A stretch of 64,000 nt of DNA from Triplophysa rosa (Eukaryota; Chordata; Actinopteri; Cypriniformes; Nemacheilidae). Position numbers and translations under genes: made by a program. This document shows positions 25,201 to 37,700 of the stretch, in pieces. The notes below the pieces were generated by a model that had not been told where the DNA came from, searched no databases, and was given only the letters and a program-made list of their open reading frames with translations. The stretch's first letter is position 1; every line of letters begins with the position of its first letter. The stretch lies in NCBI RefSeq assembly GCF_024868665.1, contig NC_079906.1, positions 14,322,807-14,386,806 on the forward strand, read 5' to 3'.

Positions 25201-27546
25201 TAACCATATTTGACAACAAATCAAACCATAATCTGACCCATGAATCTACAGAATGAGGTGCACTAAAACGGGGGTAACCCAGGCATTACAGAGATCAAAT
25301 TAAGCATATGTGACCCTGCCTGTGAAAACCCAATTTAAGTCATTTTTTGTAATTTACTGTTAATGTAAAGAACATTCTGTAAAAATATAGCCTTGATAAA
25401 TTCAATATTAACTGAGTAATGTCAAACTTTGATGTTTCTAATCTCATAATTAAATTTTAAGATTTTAGCCTGGATTTGACAGACAGGGTCCCATGTATCC
25501 ACAAGAGTTGTCTGTTTACTTTCAGCCGGGCTGCATGGTCTGAGTGGGCTCCCTGGAGCAAGTGTACAGTGAGTTGTAAAGAGGGAGTTAGGCAAAGGCG
25601 AAGAATGTGTTATGGAATTGGGTCTTGCTTAGACCCTGCGGAACTGGGAATGATTCAAACCGAACCTTGTATGGAACAGGACTGCTGCCCAGGTAAAAAT
25701 AATACTTAATACTAAAATCCAGGCGTAAGCAGTCTCAGCAAACTCATCTGTTTATATTTTTGTGGCGTTCAGTGGAAGGTGGTTGGTCACAGTGGGGGAA
25801 CTGGCAGCCATGTTCAGTCACATGTGAAATTGGAATTAAAAAAAGGCAAAGAACCTGCTCCAACCCACTTCCGCAATGTGGGGCCTCCTGTGAAGGTCAA
25901 GCAGAAGAAACTGCAGACTGTAATACTGAGGTTGTCTGTCCAAGTACGTGGTCTCTTTAATTATTTGCAAAAAAATAAAAAATAAATCTGTGCCTTATTT
26001 ACATTTTCACACAGATTAAATGACAACATTCATTATCTGTACATCTGCATAACTGTTGGAAAAATAAAAAAAATACGCAATGAAAATTAAGAACATGGTT
26101 TTGTTTGATATCTAGCTCATGGCGGTTGGTCCAGTTGGGGAAATTGGGGTCCCTGTCAAGGAACTTGTGTTAATGAAGGGCGTGAGCCGCCAATGGAATT
26201 TCGTAAAAGGACGTGCACTGACCCCGCTCCGTCTTCAATTCCACGTGGACGAGACTGTGAGGGCTCTGACACGGAAAGTCGATTTTGCACTGGATTACCT
26301 TTCTGCCCAAGTAATACACTGTCTTCTTCCATTAAGCATTTAAAGAAATGGTAGATCGGTTTTCATATAGGTTGACAAGTAACAGTTTGAATTTTATTCA
26401 TAATGGTTGAAACCCAATTTTAGAATTCCTGCATTTACCTTTTTGTAAAAATGTCCTCTAGTTAATGGAAACTGGGGTCCTTGGTCAGAGTCCACACCCT
26501 GCACTGTAACATGTGGTGTGGGCCGAGAGTCACAAAGACGGACCTGCGATTCCCCTGAACCCAAACATGGTGGCAAATATTGCGATGGTGATGCTATAAA
26601 AACTGGTTCCTGTACTGTTCCCATTAACTGTCCTAGTAAGTACATAGAAAAATGAAATATTTATCTGAAAAAAAAATAGATTGCTTAAACGAGCAGTTCA
26701 ATTTAAAAAAAAAACATTGACTTTCTATAGGCTTATTTTGAAGTGAACTACTCCTATAACTAATTGACAACTTGCTTGACGTGTTGACAACTAACACGTT
26801 ACATTAAAAATGGCTAATATTGTTTCCTCTCCCTTCAATCAGTTAACGGAGAATGGACCGAATGGAGTCCGTGGGGTTCATGTAAACCACCTTCCAAAAG
26901 AACAATCACTTGCAGGACCAGAGAGGGAACCCGAACTAGACAGAGGGAGTGTTTTGGCAGAGAATTTGAAGGAAATGTCTGTGATGGAGAGATTGTGGAT
27001 CATGGCAACTGCTATGATATTAATGGCTGTGAAAGTGAGTGCAAAGATCATTTTTAAAGAACAATCTCTTTCATTGTGTAGCATCACATCCACAATTTAA
27101 AAGATGAAGATATTTGTATTTCAAACAAATGACATAAGATGCCAGAGGGGTCCATGTGTCGCTGAATACTGTCTCATTTTTTTTTCTTGTTTAGTGAAAG
27201 CTGTGTTGTCAGAGTGGAGTCACTGGAGTTATTGCAAACCAGACTGTGGGTCAAAATCTAACCGAATAAGAGAAAGAGTGTGTACTGCTAACATCTCTGC
27301 ATACAGGTAGAAAAGACATTTACTCCAAAATGAAAGACATGTTTTATATTTTGTCTTTAAACTGCAATCCAATCACATGCAGAGTTTGTGTTGGTAATGT
27401 TTCACCAACAGATTTCAAATTCTTTGTTTTTTATCCCACGAAGGGTCCAAGACATCAACGTTTTCTCAGGGGATCCGCATATTATTTGTAAGGATCTGAA
27501 AAAAGAAACAGAGACAAGCGAATGTAAAAATGTACCTGAGTGCTAG
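22282..27546 (+). CDS. cfp: Complement factor properdin, 9 coding exons
   Basis: Secreted positive regulator that stabilises the alternative-pathway C3 convertase. Joined exons: 22282-22336, 24951-25095 (or from 24957), 25526-25692, 25773-25943, 26116-26310, 26462-26635, 26843-27034, 27195-27306, 27444-27546 = 1314 nt, 437 residues (human 469). An N-terminal hydrophobic signal peptide (MNLVCWVMMVLGIYV) is followed by a cysteine-rich TB/TSR0 segment (CFTEF...CGDLLG...DCCMNP). Six thrombospondin type-1 repeats follow, about one per exon, each opening with a C-mannosylation-type W/L-x-x-W-x-x-W/S motif: WSEWAPWSKC, WSQWGNWQPC, WSSWGNWGPC, WGPWSESTPC, WTEWSPWGSC, LSEWSHWSYC. Nearly all intron phases are 1, typical of TSR exons. 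The second coding exon has two in-frame acceptors six bases apart. The first coding intron carries nested transposons. Human CFP is linked to TBC1D25 and CCDC22, as here. Confidence 0.96.
22543..24920. mobile_element. Palindromic MITE interrupted by a second element
   Basis: The left end (GGTAAAACTTTACAATAAGG, 22543) and right end (TTATTGTAAAGTGTTACC, ending 24920) are inverted repeats. Between them the halves consist of TTAACATGAAC/GTTAATTCATG words read in opposite directions, a known kind of cyprinid palindromic MITE. It is split at 22701/24765 by a 2.06 kb insertion with a TTAA target duplication. It lies wholly in the first coding intron of cfp. Confidence 0.8.
22702..24764. mobile_element. 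Non-autonomous TTAA-inserting element, Kolobok-like
   Basis: Flanked by exact TTAA direct repeats (22698-22701 and 24765-24768). Ends are inverted: AGGGGTCATGCGACACGGC on the left and GTCGTGCCATATGACCCCT on the right. TTAA followed by AGGGG fits the Kolobok/T2-MITE terminus; piggyBac also uses TTAA but normally starts CCC. No transposase is recognisable in its 2063 bases. The 118-residue ORF at 22760-23116 has no features I know. Confidence 0.7.
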
Positions 27547-27897
27547 GATAAGGTTGTAATTTTCATATGCTCTATAAAGTAATTTAAATGAATTTTATAA
27601 ATTCAAAGAGAACTGAGTGTAATAACATATTCTCCCTTTTTTCAGAGCTGAAACCTCATCAACTTGAAAGGACATCAACAGCTTGCTATTGTTATATGAA
27701 TAGAGAGATAATACATTTTATTACTCGTTGTTGTATGATATGTGATTACTATGCCATTGCTGATTACACTTTTGTAAATAATTTTTTAAACTCTGCTATG
27801 AATAAATCATCTAATCTAAATCTTAATCTAACTGTATATGTAATAAACAAATCCTACTTTTAGCTAGTTGTTTTGGAGAAAATAGAATGAAAAGACT

Positions 27898-27970
27898 CGA
27901 GCCAGCCAGGAGTCGAACCTGGAATCTTCTGATCCGTAGTCAGACGCGTTATCCATTGCGCCACTGGCCC
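27898..27970 (-). tRNA. tRNA-Arg (anticodon ACG)
   Basis: 73 bases form a full cloverleaf on the minus strand: acceptor GGGCCAG / CTGGCTC, D arm GTGGCGCAATGGAT, anticodon stem TCTGA-TCAGA with loop CTACGGA (ACG at 27937-27935), and T arm with GGTTCGACTCC. No intron and no encoded CCA, as expected for a eukaryotic gene. Confidence 0.96.
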
Positions 27971-28714
27971 GACGGGTTAACGTCGAAACCATGTAACACT
28001 ATATTATAATCAAGTCTAGATGTGTATGGAAACTCGCGATAACGGATTTATTACTTTTAGGACAATACGTCCAGACAATGTTACCACGTTATTCCTTCAG
28101 ACGTATGGTTACTATTTGTAAAACACCACATAATTGTAGAGGGTGCTCAGTGCAGAGCCAAAAGAAAAAACTTCGAACAGTCAACGTTTATAGGTAACAC
28201 CCATAGATATACGGGTAACACTGACCAGAGCCCTTGAAAACAGAGTTGCGACACTTGCTTAGACGTCCGTTGGAAGAATGGAATGCGGAAGTAACTTGTG
28301 TCATGGAGGGCTCTATAGTTCCAAACATTGCATTGAAGCCCATTAATTTCACTGTTTCCCAAACAGCTAAGTTGGTCAAATACATCTCTGTAAAACTGGT
28401 GTTTTGTTATAAGGATGTTTTTGAAACAAATTTTGTTTTCCTAAATAAAAATGTTTTTTTTCTGTGTTTGTGTCTGTATGTGTAGTTAAATGATTCTCTA
28501 TAAAGACTGCTCATTAAATAAAATGTTAAAAAATAACGTAAAAATCTACCCTCTCCCACTCTCATTAACTGAAATAGTTTGTTTTGTTCATTTTTCAGCG
28601 TTCTTTGTGGTGCATTTACTTGCAATCATTGATTATTTATTGATAAATTACATTTTTATGTCCATAATTTAACATTGGTATGTACTGATGATCATAGAAG
28701 CATATAAGAAACAG

Positions 28715-29870
28715 GGGCCGGATTCACAAAACTGTTCTTAAGACAAAATATAAGATTGTTCTTAAGATAAATTATAGGAAGTTCGTAAGAATTTTCGTAA
28801 ATCCGATTCTCAAACATTTCTTAAAACGTTCTCAAATATTTTCTTAAGAACATCTTAATTTTTGTCGTAAGAATAAAATAATATGATTACACTCGCTTGC
28901 TCATGTGGTAACTGTATATGTTTATCTAATAAACTTTATGTGTGTAACAAGCACATCGCATTCTTATATAGCCTATATATTAGCATGTGATGTGTTAAAT
29001 GGCATTTACGATCGCATGTTAGCTAATATTGTTATTAATTCACATTAGTTGCACAGTTCACAGCAAGCATGGTTCGCGTTGCGACAATAACTTGTATTAA
29101 ACTGAAGGACTGGCGGATGGTGCCTCTTATTCTGCCGGGCAGAATTAAGTCCGTACAGAATGGTGAGCGATTTGACCAATCGGGTGAGAGAGGCGTTACA
29201 GTGCCGCCCACATGTACGAATGCCATATTGAGTCCAAAATCCGTTTTTTAAACGGCAAAGGAAAAATAAAATATCGGACCAAAACCGAAATTTCCGTTTG
29301 GTGAACTAAACGAAAAAACGAGAAACTAGTAATTTTTCAATTTCTCGTTATTTGATTTCAAATAGGATATCAAATGAATAAAACGTACACGGTCCGTACA
29401 CGGACCGGGAACAGTTATTCGTTTGATTACTCGTTACTGAAAAAAACTAAAGCCGTTAGTAACGCCGTTTATTTATTACGCCGTTATTCCCATCACTGCT
29501 TGTGACCCTCTCCGTTTCGAGTCACTTTGTCCCAGAATAATGTAAAAAGCACTCCGTGTTTAATAATGAAAGCTAAAGTAAGGGAGCTTTATATATCATT
29601 ATTATCATTTATATATAATTATTATCATTATTATATCAAAATAATTATTCCTTAATGGCAAGTAAACGTCAAAATTATGAACCGTGAGGCTGTCGTAATT
29701 TTAAGATGATATATACGACAGCTTTTGTTTCGAGAATTTGGATTCTTACATTTTCATTTTTTCCTAAAATCAATCTTGAGATTCTTAAGTTTTTTTCGGG
29801 AATTTTTCGGGAATACACAACACTGACAATAAGAATTTTCTACCTTAAGAATGTTTTGTGAATCTGGCCC
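28715..29870. mobile_element. DNA transposon remnant with GGGCC terminal inverted repeats
   Basis: The left end GGGCCGGATTCACAAAAC is matched by the complement of the right end (GGGCCAGATTCACAAAAC), continuing into TTCTTAAG. Sub-terminal DNA repeats the TTCTTAAG word several times. It is 1156 bases with no intact transposase; the 63-residue minus-strand ORF at 29035-29226 may be a decayed remnant. No clear target duplication, so the superfamily is undecided. Confidence 0.7.
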
Positions 29871-30095
29871 ATGAACACATGCACTGTTAATGTATTGCAC
29901 ATTGCATTCTTCCTAGTCAAATTAGACACAAAAAACTGATTAATACTGTCTCTCTAACACTCATCAGACACATTGTTATTATACATTTAATCAACATAGT
30001 AATCAGTGCATACATTGTGTTGGTATTTAGTGAAATTTGTTGCAAATACTGTCTCTCCCGCTGAAACCCATTCAAACAGATTGGGGACATCATCT

Positions 30096-30168
30096 GCCGA
30101 AATAGCTCAGTTGGGAGAGCGTTAGACTGAAGATCTAAAGGTCCCTGGTTCGATCCCGGGTTTCGGCA
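30096..30168 (+). tRNA. tRNA-Phe (anticodon GAA)
   Basis: Full 73-base cloverleaf: acceptor GCCGAAA / TTTCGGC, A box TAGCTCAGTTGG, anticodon loop CTGAAGA (GAA at 30129-30131), B box GGTTCGATCCC. Near-identical to the vertebrate cytosolic tRNA-Phe. No intron. Confidence 0.97.
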
Positions 30169-31797
30169 TTTTGAAACAAATGGAATTATACCCTACGGCT
30201 AATTTAGATGGCAAATTACCACTCTAAAATTTGAGTGTAATAGGCAGTGTACAGTAATGTCCAATCTTAACCATCACCATGTGCAAAACTTCAATGGCTG
30301 ATCAAGGCCTTATAACATATCCATCACAATCCAGTCAGATAATAAAATTTATTGGACAATGTGGAAGAGTATTTTCATTTACTGGTAATTAACAGCTTCT
30401 ATGTAGTCTCTAAACATATTGGTTTGTTTTTTTACATGTGGCCTTTAACAAATGATTGATCAAGAACAATATTTAGTAAGAACATATTCAGTATCAATAT
30501 TCGCTGAATTTATTGTATAAATAGGAGCATTGCAAACATTCAATCCAACAAATCTCTCCATGGGTGTGGGTAAAGAATACTATCATACACAGTCAAACCA
30601 AATCAGAGTAACATACATCATACATACATGTTTTGAACTTAACGCTGATGATCAGGACCCATAACTGTTCCCTTTTCTTGGTCCATGTGCGGGTTTATTA
30701 TTGTTTCAGCACTTCAAAGAAAAAGGGAAAAGAACACTTGGTATTAAGACGTGAAGAATGAATGTACAAGTTGTCCGTTGAACAGCATTCGACCAAAGGC
30801 ATGAATCACTTTGTCATTTATGTTATCAGCAGGGATTCTTCTCCACTGTTGACACTTGACAACAAAGTTCTTATGGCAACAAATGAACAGTTAAGCCTTT
30901 GGTGGAATATGGAATAATAAATTATAATGCACATAGAAAAAAAGCACAACAAAAATTATTCAGACCAGGATATTAAAATGAAAAATTGTGAAATGAGGCA
31001 CTTTTCCCACAAAGGCAAGAATAAGTAAAAGCAAATAAACTGACAACATTGACAAGGTTCTGTCAGTTCAGGACTGTATTTGAGCATTATTATCATCATT
31101 TTCTGTCTGAAAGAGATTTAAAGATGTCTTTACTGTGGTAAAATATTTGGTCAAGTACATCTGCTAATATCAATATTTATCAAAGGCCCACTGCATTTTG
31201 TTCTATGTAAAAATGCTGTTCTATACTAGACAGAATTTGATCACTTACTCAAGATTCGGTCTGACTTTTATCTGTTCTATAAACGTTTCACATTGATGGG
31301 ACACTAAATACCACGTCAGCACCTTCGTCCCATACTGAAAGCCAGATGTCCCGTTAAAACATTTTGCACAAACAAAAGTCAAGGCTTAAGGTTTCATAAA
31401 GCACACTGGACAATTATCAGTATACCAAAAACACATTTGCTACTGGCAATAAGTTCAACAAACATACGCAGATACTTGAGGTTAATATAAAGGGGTTTAC
31501 ATTTTCATAATGTGCCTTTCTCAAAATATCATTTCAAAAGTGTTACAGTATTTACAAATTGAAATGAAACTCAAACTGGCCTGTCCTTTCAAAGGACAAA
31601 CAATAAAGTGCAATAAAAAAGGTACAGTACAACGACAGGGGCGGTAAACAGGAAAATGAGAAAGTCATCGAGCTTTGGTTTTAAAACAAAACAAGTTCCA
31701 TGGAGCATGTGTAGAACACAAAGGTGTGCTGAAAAACTTGCTTGTGTTACGACACGAGCGTCTATTTGTTGTCGGGGGGCTGGTTGCTGGACATGAA

Positions 31798-34700
31798 TCA
31801 TGAAGCTGAGGGAGAAAGAGCAATGGGAACAGTCGGGGAAGGAATAGTATTAGCCAGATTGTACGTTGAATTTGGGAATGTACCCTGAGAGGGCTGTACA
31901 TTGAGGAAAGGGGGTATAGTGCTGGGTGTCTGGGGGGATGCCGCAGCAGTAGTCGGTGAGTCCAAGCTGACTTCATCGCCTTCCTCAGAGTCCCATACCT
32001 CACTCTGAAGGTAATCTGCGAAAAGCGCTTTAGCTCGCTGCAGAATACGCCCAAGGTTGTGTCGACGGACCAAGCGGTCAAAGTGCATGGCCAGCTCGTT
32101 ATAATCCAAGCTGTTTTTAACAATGTGATCCCGGTGCTCCAGCAGAATGGAAAGACAAAGAAACAGCATAAAAGGATTCCCTTTCCCGAACTCTTGCGGA
32201 GGAGGGAGTGAGCACGGTTTCATTCCACCCCCTTCTGGTTTGGTTGTGTTTGGAGAGCTTCCACCGGTTCCCGTGGGTTTGCACGGGGAGGGGAGATTGG
32301 TGGAGAACGGTTTGGGCAAAGATGGCGACTTGCCGAAGGATAAAACTGGGGAAGAGAGAAGAGAACGACTGTAACCCTGCGATGGAGATGCCAATGAAGA
32401 TTTCCCAGGGAGCACTGATGGAGATTGAGCCCCGGCTCCAGTTTGTGAGGACGCGAACCCTCTGGGGGCTTTATCGGGAGACGCTGCTTTATCGCCACTT
32501 GATGAAGAGGATGTGCATTTTGACAGAGCGTCGGGAGACGCTGTTCGCCAGCTGGACGGTGAATTAGAAGCTTCCAGTGATTGACTGGAGTTACTTTTCC
32601 AGTTTGGCAGACCAGATGCTGGGGAAGCTGCCTGACCGTTGGGAGGGTCTCTCTGGCCTGGAGATGAGGGTGTGCAGTTACCATTGATAAGCGGTTCCTG
32701 CTCTCCGGGATCCTCCTCGCTTTCCTCTGTGGACTGGCGGATGGAGAACGGCAATATGGAGTGCGCCAATTGAAATTGCACAGGAGATGATGCGGAATCA
32801 GAGCAATCATTCTCCTCAAAACTATCCTCAGTACGACTGCAATAGTACTTAAACTCCCCAAAGCTAGCTTGTTTCTCAAATGGTGGTACTGGAGCTGTGA
32901 CATCATCATTCTTCTTGACAGTATTATCCACGCTGTAACCTTCCCTTCGTGAGCCCTTCTCCTCCTCTACAACCGGTTTACGACCTCCATCTGCCTCTTC
33001 TCGGGACGGTCTCAGCATGTGGCGTCTCCTCTGCCTTTCCGTCTGCTCCTCTTCCACTTCCATTTCCACGTTCTGATGGACATCCCGTGAGCTGGTGGAC
33101 TGGTACGCCTCGAGCGGTGGCCCCAGAACCTCCACCTCAGTCTCGGGTGGGTCAGGTGGCAAAGAGCTCCAGGTTACCTCCAGCATTCGCAGAGCATCGT
33201 CGAAAGCGAATTCCCGCTTCAGCTCCAGGAGCAGCCAGCGGTAACAGAAAAACAGGTCGTCTGCACCTTTAGAGACTAGGTAGGCGTAAAACTCAGGGTC
33301 TGAATACTGCAGAAGCAATTTGAGATGCTGGAACTTAATGGACATGAGCTGGCCGTCAGGACGGAAATTGCCCTCGAGGCGCTTCATAATACCGCAGAAG
33401 CAGATGAAGGCGTGAGCCTCGTTGTCCATGACCGCAAGGATTGGCGAGGCAATATCGCTCATGCCTTGGCAATAAGACACCTGGAGAAGCAGATTTAGGA
33501 TAGCTTATATTTCACATGCACTGCGTATAATGAACAGTATGGTATTTTTCACACATGCTTACCTGTGGGTGTGTTATAGCGAAGGTGGTGAGGAGATCAG
33601 TCAAGGCTGTGAGATGAGGGCTGTCTTCTGAGCCGGCGTAGTACGGATGCGCTCGATCGGTTCTGAGAACGTCCTTGAGAACGTTTCCCCGGATGAACTC
33701 TAGATCCTCTGAGCTGACTCGTGACTTCCACTCGCTCTTAAGCTGGTCATACTCTCTCGTCTTTCTCTTCATGTAGTCCATTCTTTCCTGCCCTGTCAGA
33801 CCATCTGGATACACGTTGAGGAGATATCGCCATACAACCTGCCATGATACAAGGAAGAAAGGTTTTTTTACATGACTTCACAATAAATGTAAAGGTCCAG
33901 TGTATGTAATTTAGCAGCGTCTAGTGGTGAGGCTGTGAATTGCAACCAACAGCTGACTCCCCCCTCCCTTTCGAAGCACTACGGTGGCTGACACAGAACT
34001 AAGATGTCGTCACGTTTTTGCTTCTTTGCTGAAGGAGATAACGTATTTACAAAACCCACTCTGTAGAGCCGTTTGTCCGTTTAGGGCGACTGTAGAAACA
34101 ACATAGCAAATTCCATATAAGGGGACACGCAGTGTATGTAGATAGAAATAACTCATTCTGAGGTAATAAAAACATAACGCTTCATTATGTAAGATCTGTA
34201 TACACCTCTGAAGACATAGTTATGTATATTATATTGCATTTCTGTCGATAGATCCTCAAAAAATTACACTCAGCACCTTTAAATCGATGTAGATTTAATA
34301 TAATAAACACTGAAAAATACTCTCAGAGTAACTACAGCTTAGACACCTTGCGTAAAGATGGCTCAACCCCTCCATGATAAATACGAAGTCTGAGTTCTTC
34401 CGGCCTGGTCAGCTGACCTTCACTGTTCAGGTAGCTGTGAAATTCAGTATCACTTAAAGGAGGCTTGAACGGTTTCATCTCTTCTCCATAGGACCAACTC
34501 AAGGCCTGCTGTACCCGTGACAGGGTGCGACCCACCTGAATGCGGAAGGCAAAAAGAGTGAGAAATAAATACAAAAATGTTCAGGAAAAAATCAGGAACG
34601 GCATCAAGTGAGGGCTTAAATATCTACTGCCTTTAATTGGCCTAAATTACTGTCTGAAGCCAGTAGACAGGAAATGGGCAGCAGACTGGCTGGTAGGACT

Positions 34701-37700
34701 GTCAAGGTAATTTTTTATTTATATAGCACCTTTAACAACATTAAATGCTGACCAAAGTGCTTCACAGTAACATACTATAATGATAAAATAAAAATACAGG
34801 GAAACAAAAATTTAAAAGAAACAACATTAAACCAGGTAAAAACAGAAACGAAAAAATTAACTCACTAAGACCAACATATCCAACAACTATGAAAAGGCCT
34901 GAGAAAAGAGATACGTTTTCAATGATGATTTAAATCCAGATAAGGAAGATGAAAACCTAACAGATTGAGGTAACGAGTTCCACAGCTTAGGGGCAAAAAT
35001 AGAAAATGCTCTATCACCTTTAGATTTCAAACGAGACAAAGGGACAGTTAATAGATTTTCAGAGGAAGATCTAAGAGATCTCCGAGGTGAACATGGACAA
35101 ATAAGGTCTGAAATATAAACTGGAGCCAAACCATGCAAGGTTTTAAATACAAAAGTTAAAACCTTGTACTCAATTCTAAATTGACTGTGCAATTAATAAA
35201 AAAAAAAAATCTTAATCAATTTTGGCCTCCAACAATTACAAAAACAAAATAATTGAGGTAAAACGATTGAATAAAACCACAGCGCACAGATTTCGTTTAT
35301 AGCGGTTCAACTGTGCTATTTTCTTTACATTTATTTTTCAGTTGAAAAAGTTTTTACATTTTTCTATGTTGCTTCAAAAGTTAGTGAGTAATCGTGTTAA
35401 ATAATCGGGATCTCAATATTGGCTAAAATGGTTGTGATTATGATTTTTGTCAAAATCGAGCAGCCCTACTGGCTGGTAAACAGCTGTCTGACAGGCTGAA
35501 GAAAATCAAGAGTCACCTGGGACAGAAGCGATTGTGTGAAGGGAAGTGCGGCAGATACCAGTGACCTCTTCTCTCCCTGTAGCTGGTCTGAGCCAATCAC
35601 ATCTTTAGGGCTGATTATGTCCCAGTCCTCCAATACTGGACCTTAGGAGAAAAAACAAAAATCATAACAGTTGACACTTAAACACTTCTTAATCTTCCTT
35701 TTTTATTTGCATGAAAAGCATTTTGTTGCCATTATTTGCTGCTAAATGTATTGACTGATTTCTGGAAGTATCGTGGGGTGACAGAGCCATTGCATATTTT
35801 CAGGAACTACTGAAATCATGTGAGTAAAGAGCCAATAAGAACACTACATTGCCCTATGATGCAAATGTAAGTTTAGTTTCAATTTCGATCGGCCACGGAG
35901 AGATGAATATGCCTATTTATCTTAATTCCTGCCTAATTCCTGTGTTGTGTGCGTCAGTGACCAACAAACACACATATACACAAACTTTGGATACTGTAGG
36001 CTTGCAACTGCCAATGTAAACAGTGCAATTTGACATTAAAGTACTTTAATCGGAACTCCTGTCTCCGTGTCCTTACCGACACTCCATGGCGATGATCAAA
36101 TTAACCTAAGAACCAGTCCACCTACCCTACATACTACACTGCGTTCCAAATTATTATGCAAATTGGATTTAAGTGTCGTAAACATTTAATTTTATATTGT
36201 TCAATTAAACTTATGGAAGGTATTGTGTCTCAGTGCTCTTTGGATCACTGAAATCAATCTCAGACACCTGTGATAAGTAGTTTGCCAGGTGAGCCCAATT
36301 AAAGGAAAACTACTTAAGAAGGACGTTCCACATTATTAAGCAGGCCACAGGTTTCAAGCAATATGGGAAAGAAAAAGGATCTGTCTGCTGCCGAAAAGCG
36401 TCAAATAGTGCAATGTCTTGGACAAGGTATGAAAACATTAGATATTTCACGAAAACTTAAGCGAGATCATCGTACTGTGAAGAGATTTGTGGCTGATTCA
36501 GAGCACAGAAGGGTTCGTGCAGATAAAGGCAGAATGAGGAAGGTTTCTTCCAGACAAATTCATCGGATTAAGAGAGCAGCTGCAAAAATGCCATTGCAAA
36601 GCAGCAAACAGGTATTTGAAGCTGCTGGTGCCTCGGGAGTCCCGAAAACCTCAAGGTGTAGGATCCTCCAGATGCTTGCAGTTGTGCATAAACCTACTAT
36701 TCGGCCACCCCTAACCAATGCTCACAAGCAGAAACGGTTGCAGTGGGCCCACACATACATGAAGACTAATTTTCAAACAGTCTTGTTTACTGATGAGTGC
36801 CGTGCAACCCTGGATGGTCCAGATGGATGGAGTAGTGGATGGTTGGTGGATGGCCACCATGTCCCAACAAGGCTGCGACGTCAGCAAGGAGGTGGCGGAG
36901 TCATGTTTTGGGCTGGAATCATGGGGAGACAGCTGGTGGGCCCCTTTAGGGTCCCTGAAGGTGTGAAAATGAACTCTGCAAGGTATGTAGAGTTTCTGAC
37001 TGAGCACTTTCTTCCATGGTACAAAAAGAAGAACCATGCCTTCCGTAGCAAAATCATCTTCATGCATGACAATGCACCATCTCATGCTGCAAAGAATACC
37101 TCTGTGTCATTGGCTGCTATGGGCATAAAAGGAGAGAAACTCATGGTGTGGCCACCATCCTCCCCTGACCTCAACCCTATTGAGAACCTTTGGAGCATCC
37201 TCAAGCGAAAGATCTATGATGGTGGGAGGCAGTTAGCATCAAAACAGCAGCTCTGGGAGGCTATTCTGACATCCTGCAAAGAAATTCAATCAGAAACTAT
37301 CCAAAAACTCACAAGTTCAATGGATGCAAGAATTGTGAAGGTGATATCAAAGAAGGGGTCCTATGTTAACATGTAACTTGCCCTGTTAGGATGTTTTTGA
37401 TTGAAATAGCTTTTGATTTCAGTAAATATGACCTCCTAATGCTGCAAATTCAACAAATGACCATTTTCAGTTTTTTACAACCTATGAAATGTTTTCAAAC
37501 TCTGTTGTGCATAATAATTTGGAACAGTGCATTTTGAGTTTTTCATTTTTTAAATAAATACTGTTGTCAGTGGGAGGTTTGTTCAATAAAATTCCAAATG
37601 TACCCTAACTGTTGATTACTTGAAAATTATACTGACTGTCATTTGCATCGACAAATTAGGAAAACCAGAGAAAGATATCATTTGCATAATAATTTGGAAC

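Larger units (their letters stand above)
27547..31797. other. Convergent intergenic region cfp / tbc1d25
   Basis: Holds the 3' UTR of cfp, two tRNA genes, a TIR element (28.7-29.9 kb) and the probable long 3' UTR of tbc1d25 on the right, whose end could not be fixed. No other protein gene was recognised. The short ORFs at 27.6 and 28.2 kb look accidental. Confidence 0.5.

Noticed and set aside
32147..33272. Long plus-strand and third-frame ORFs over the tbc1d25 last exon
   Set aside because: They are shadows of the 560-codon GC-rich exon read in other frames; the minus-strand frame carries the conserved TBC sequence.
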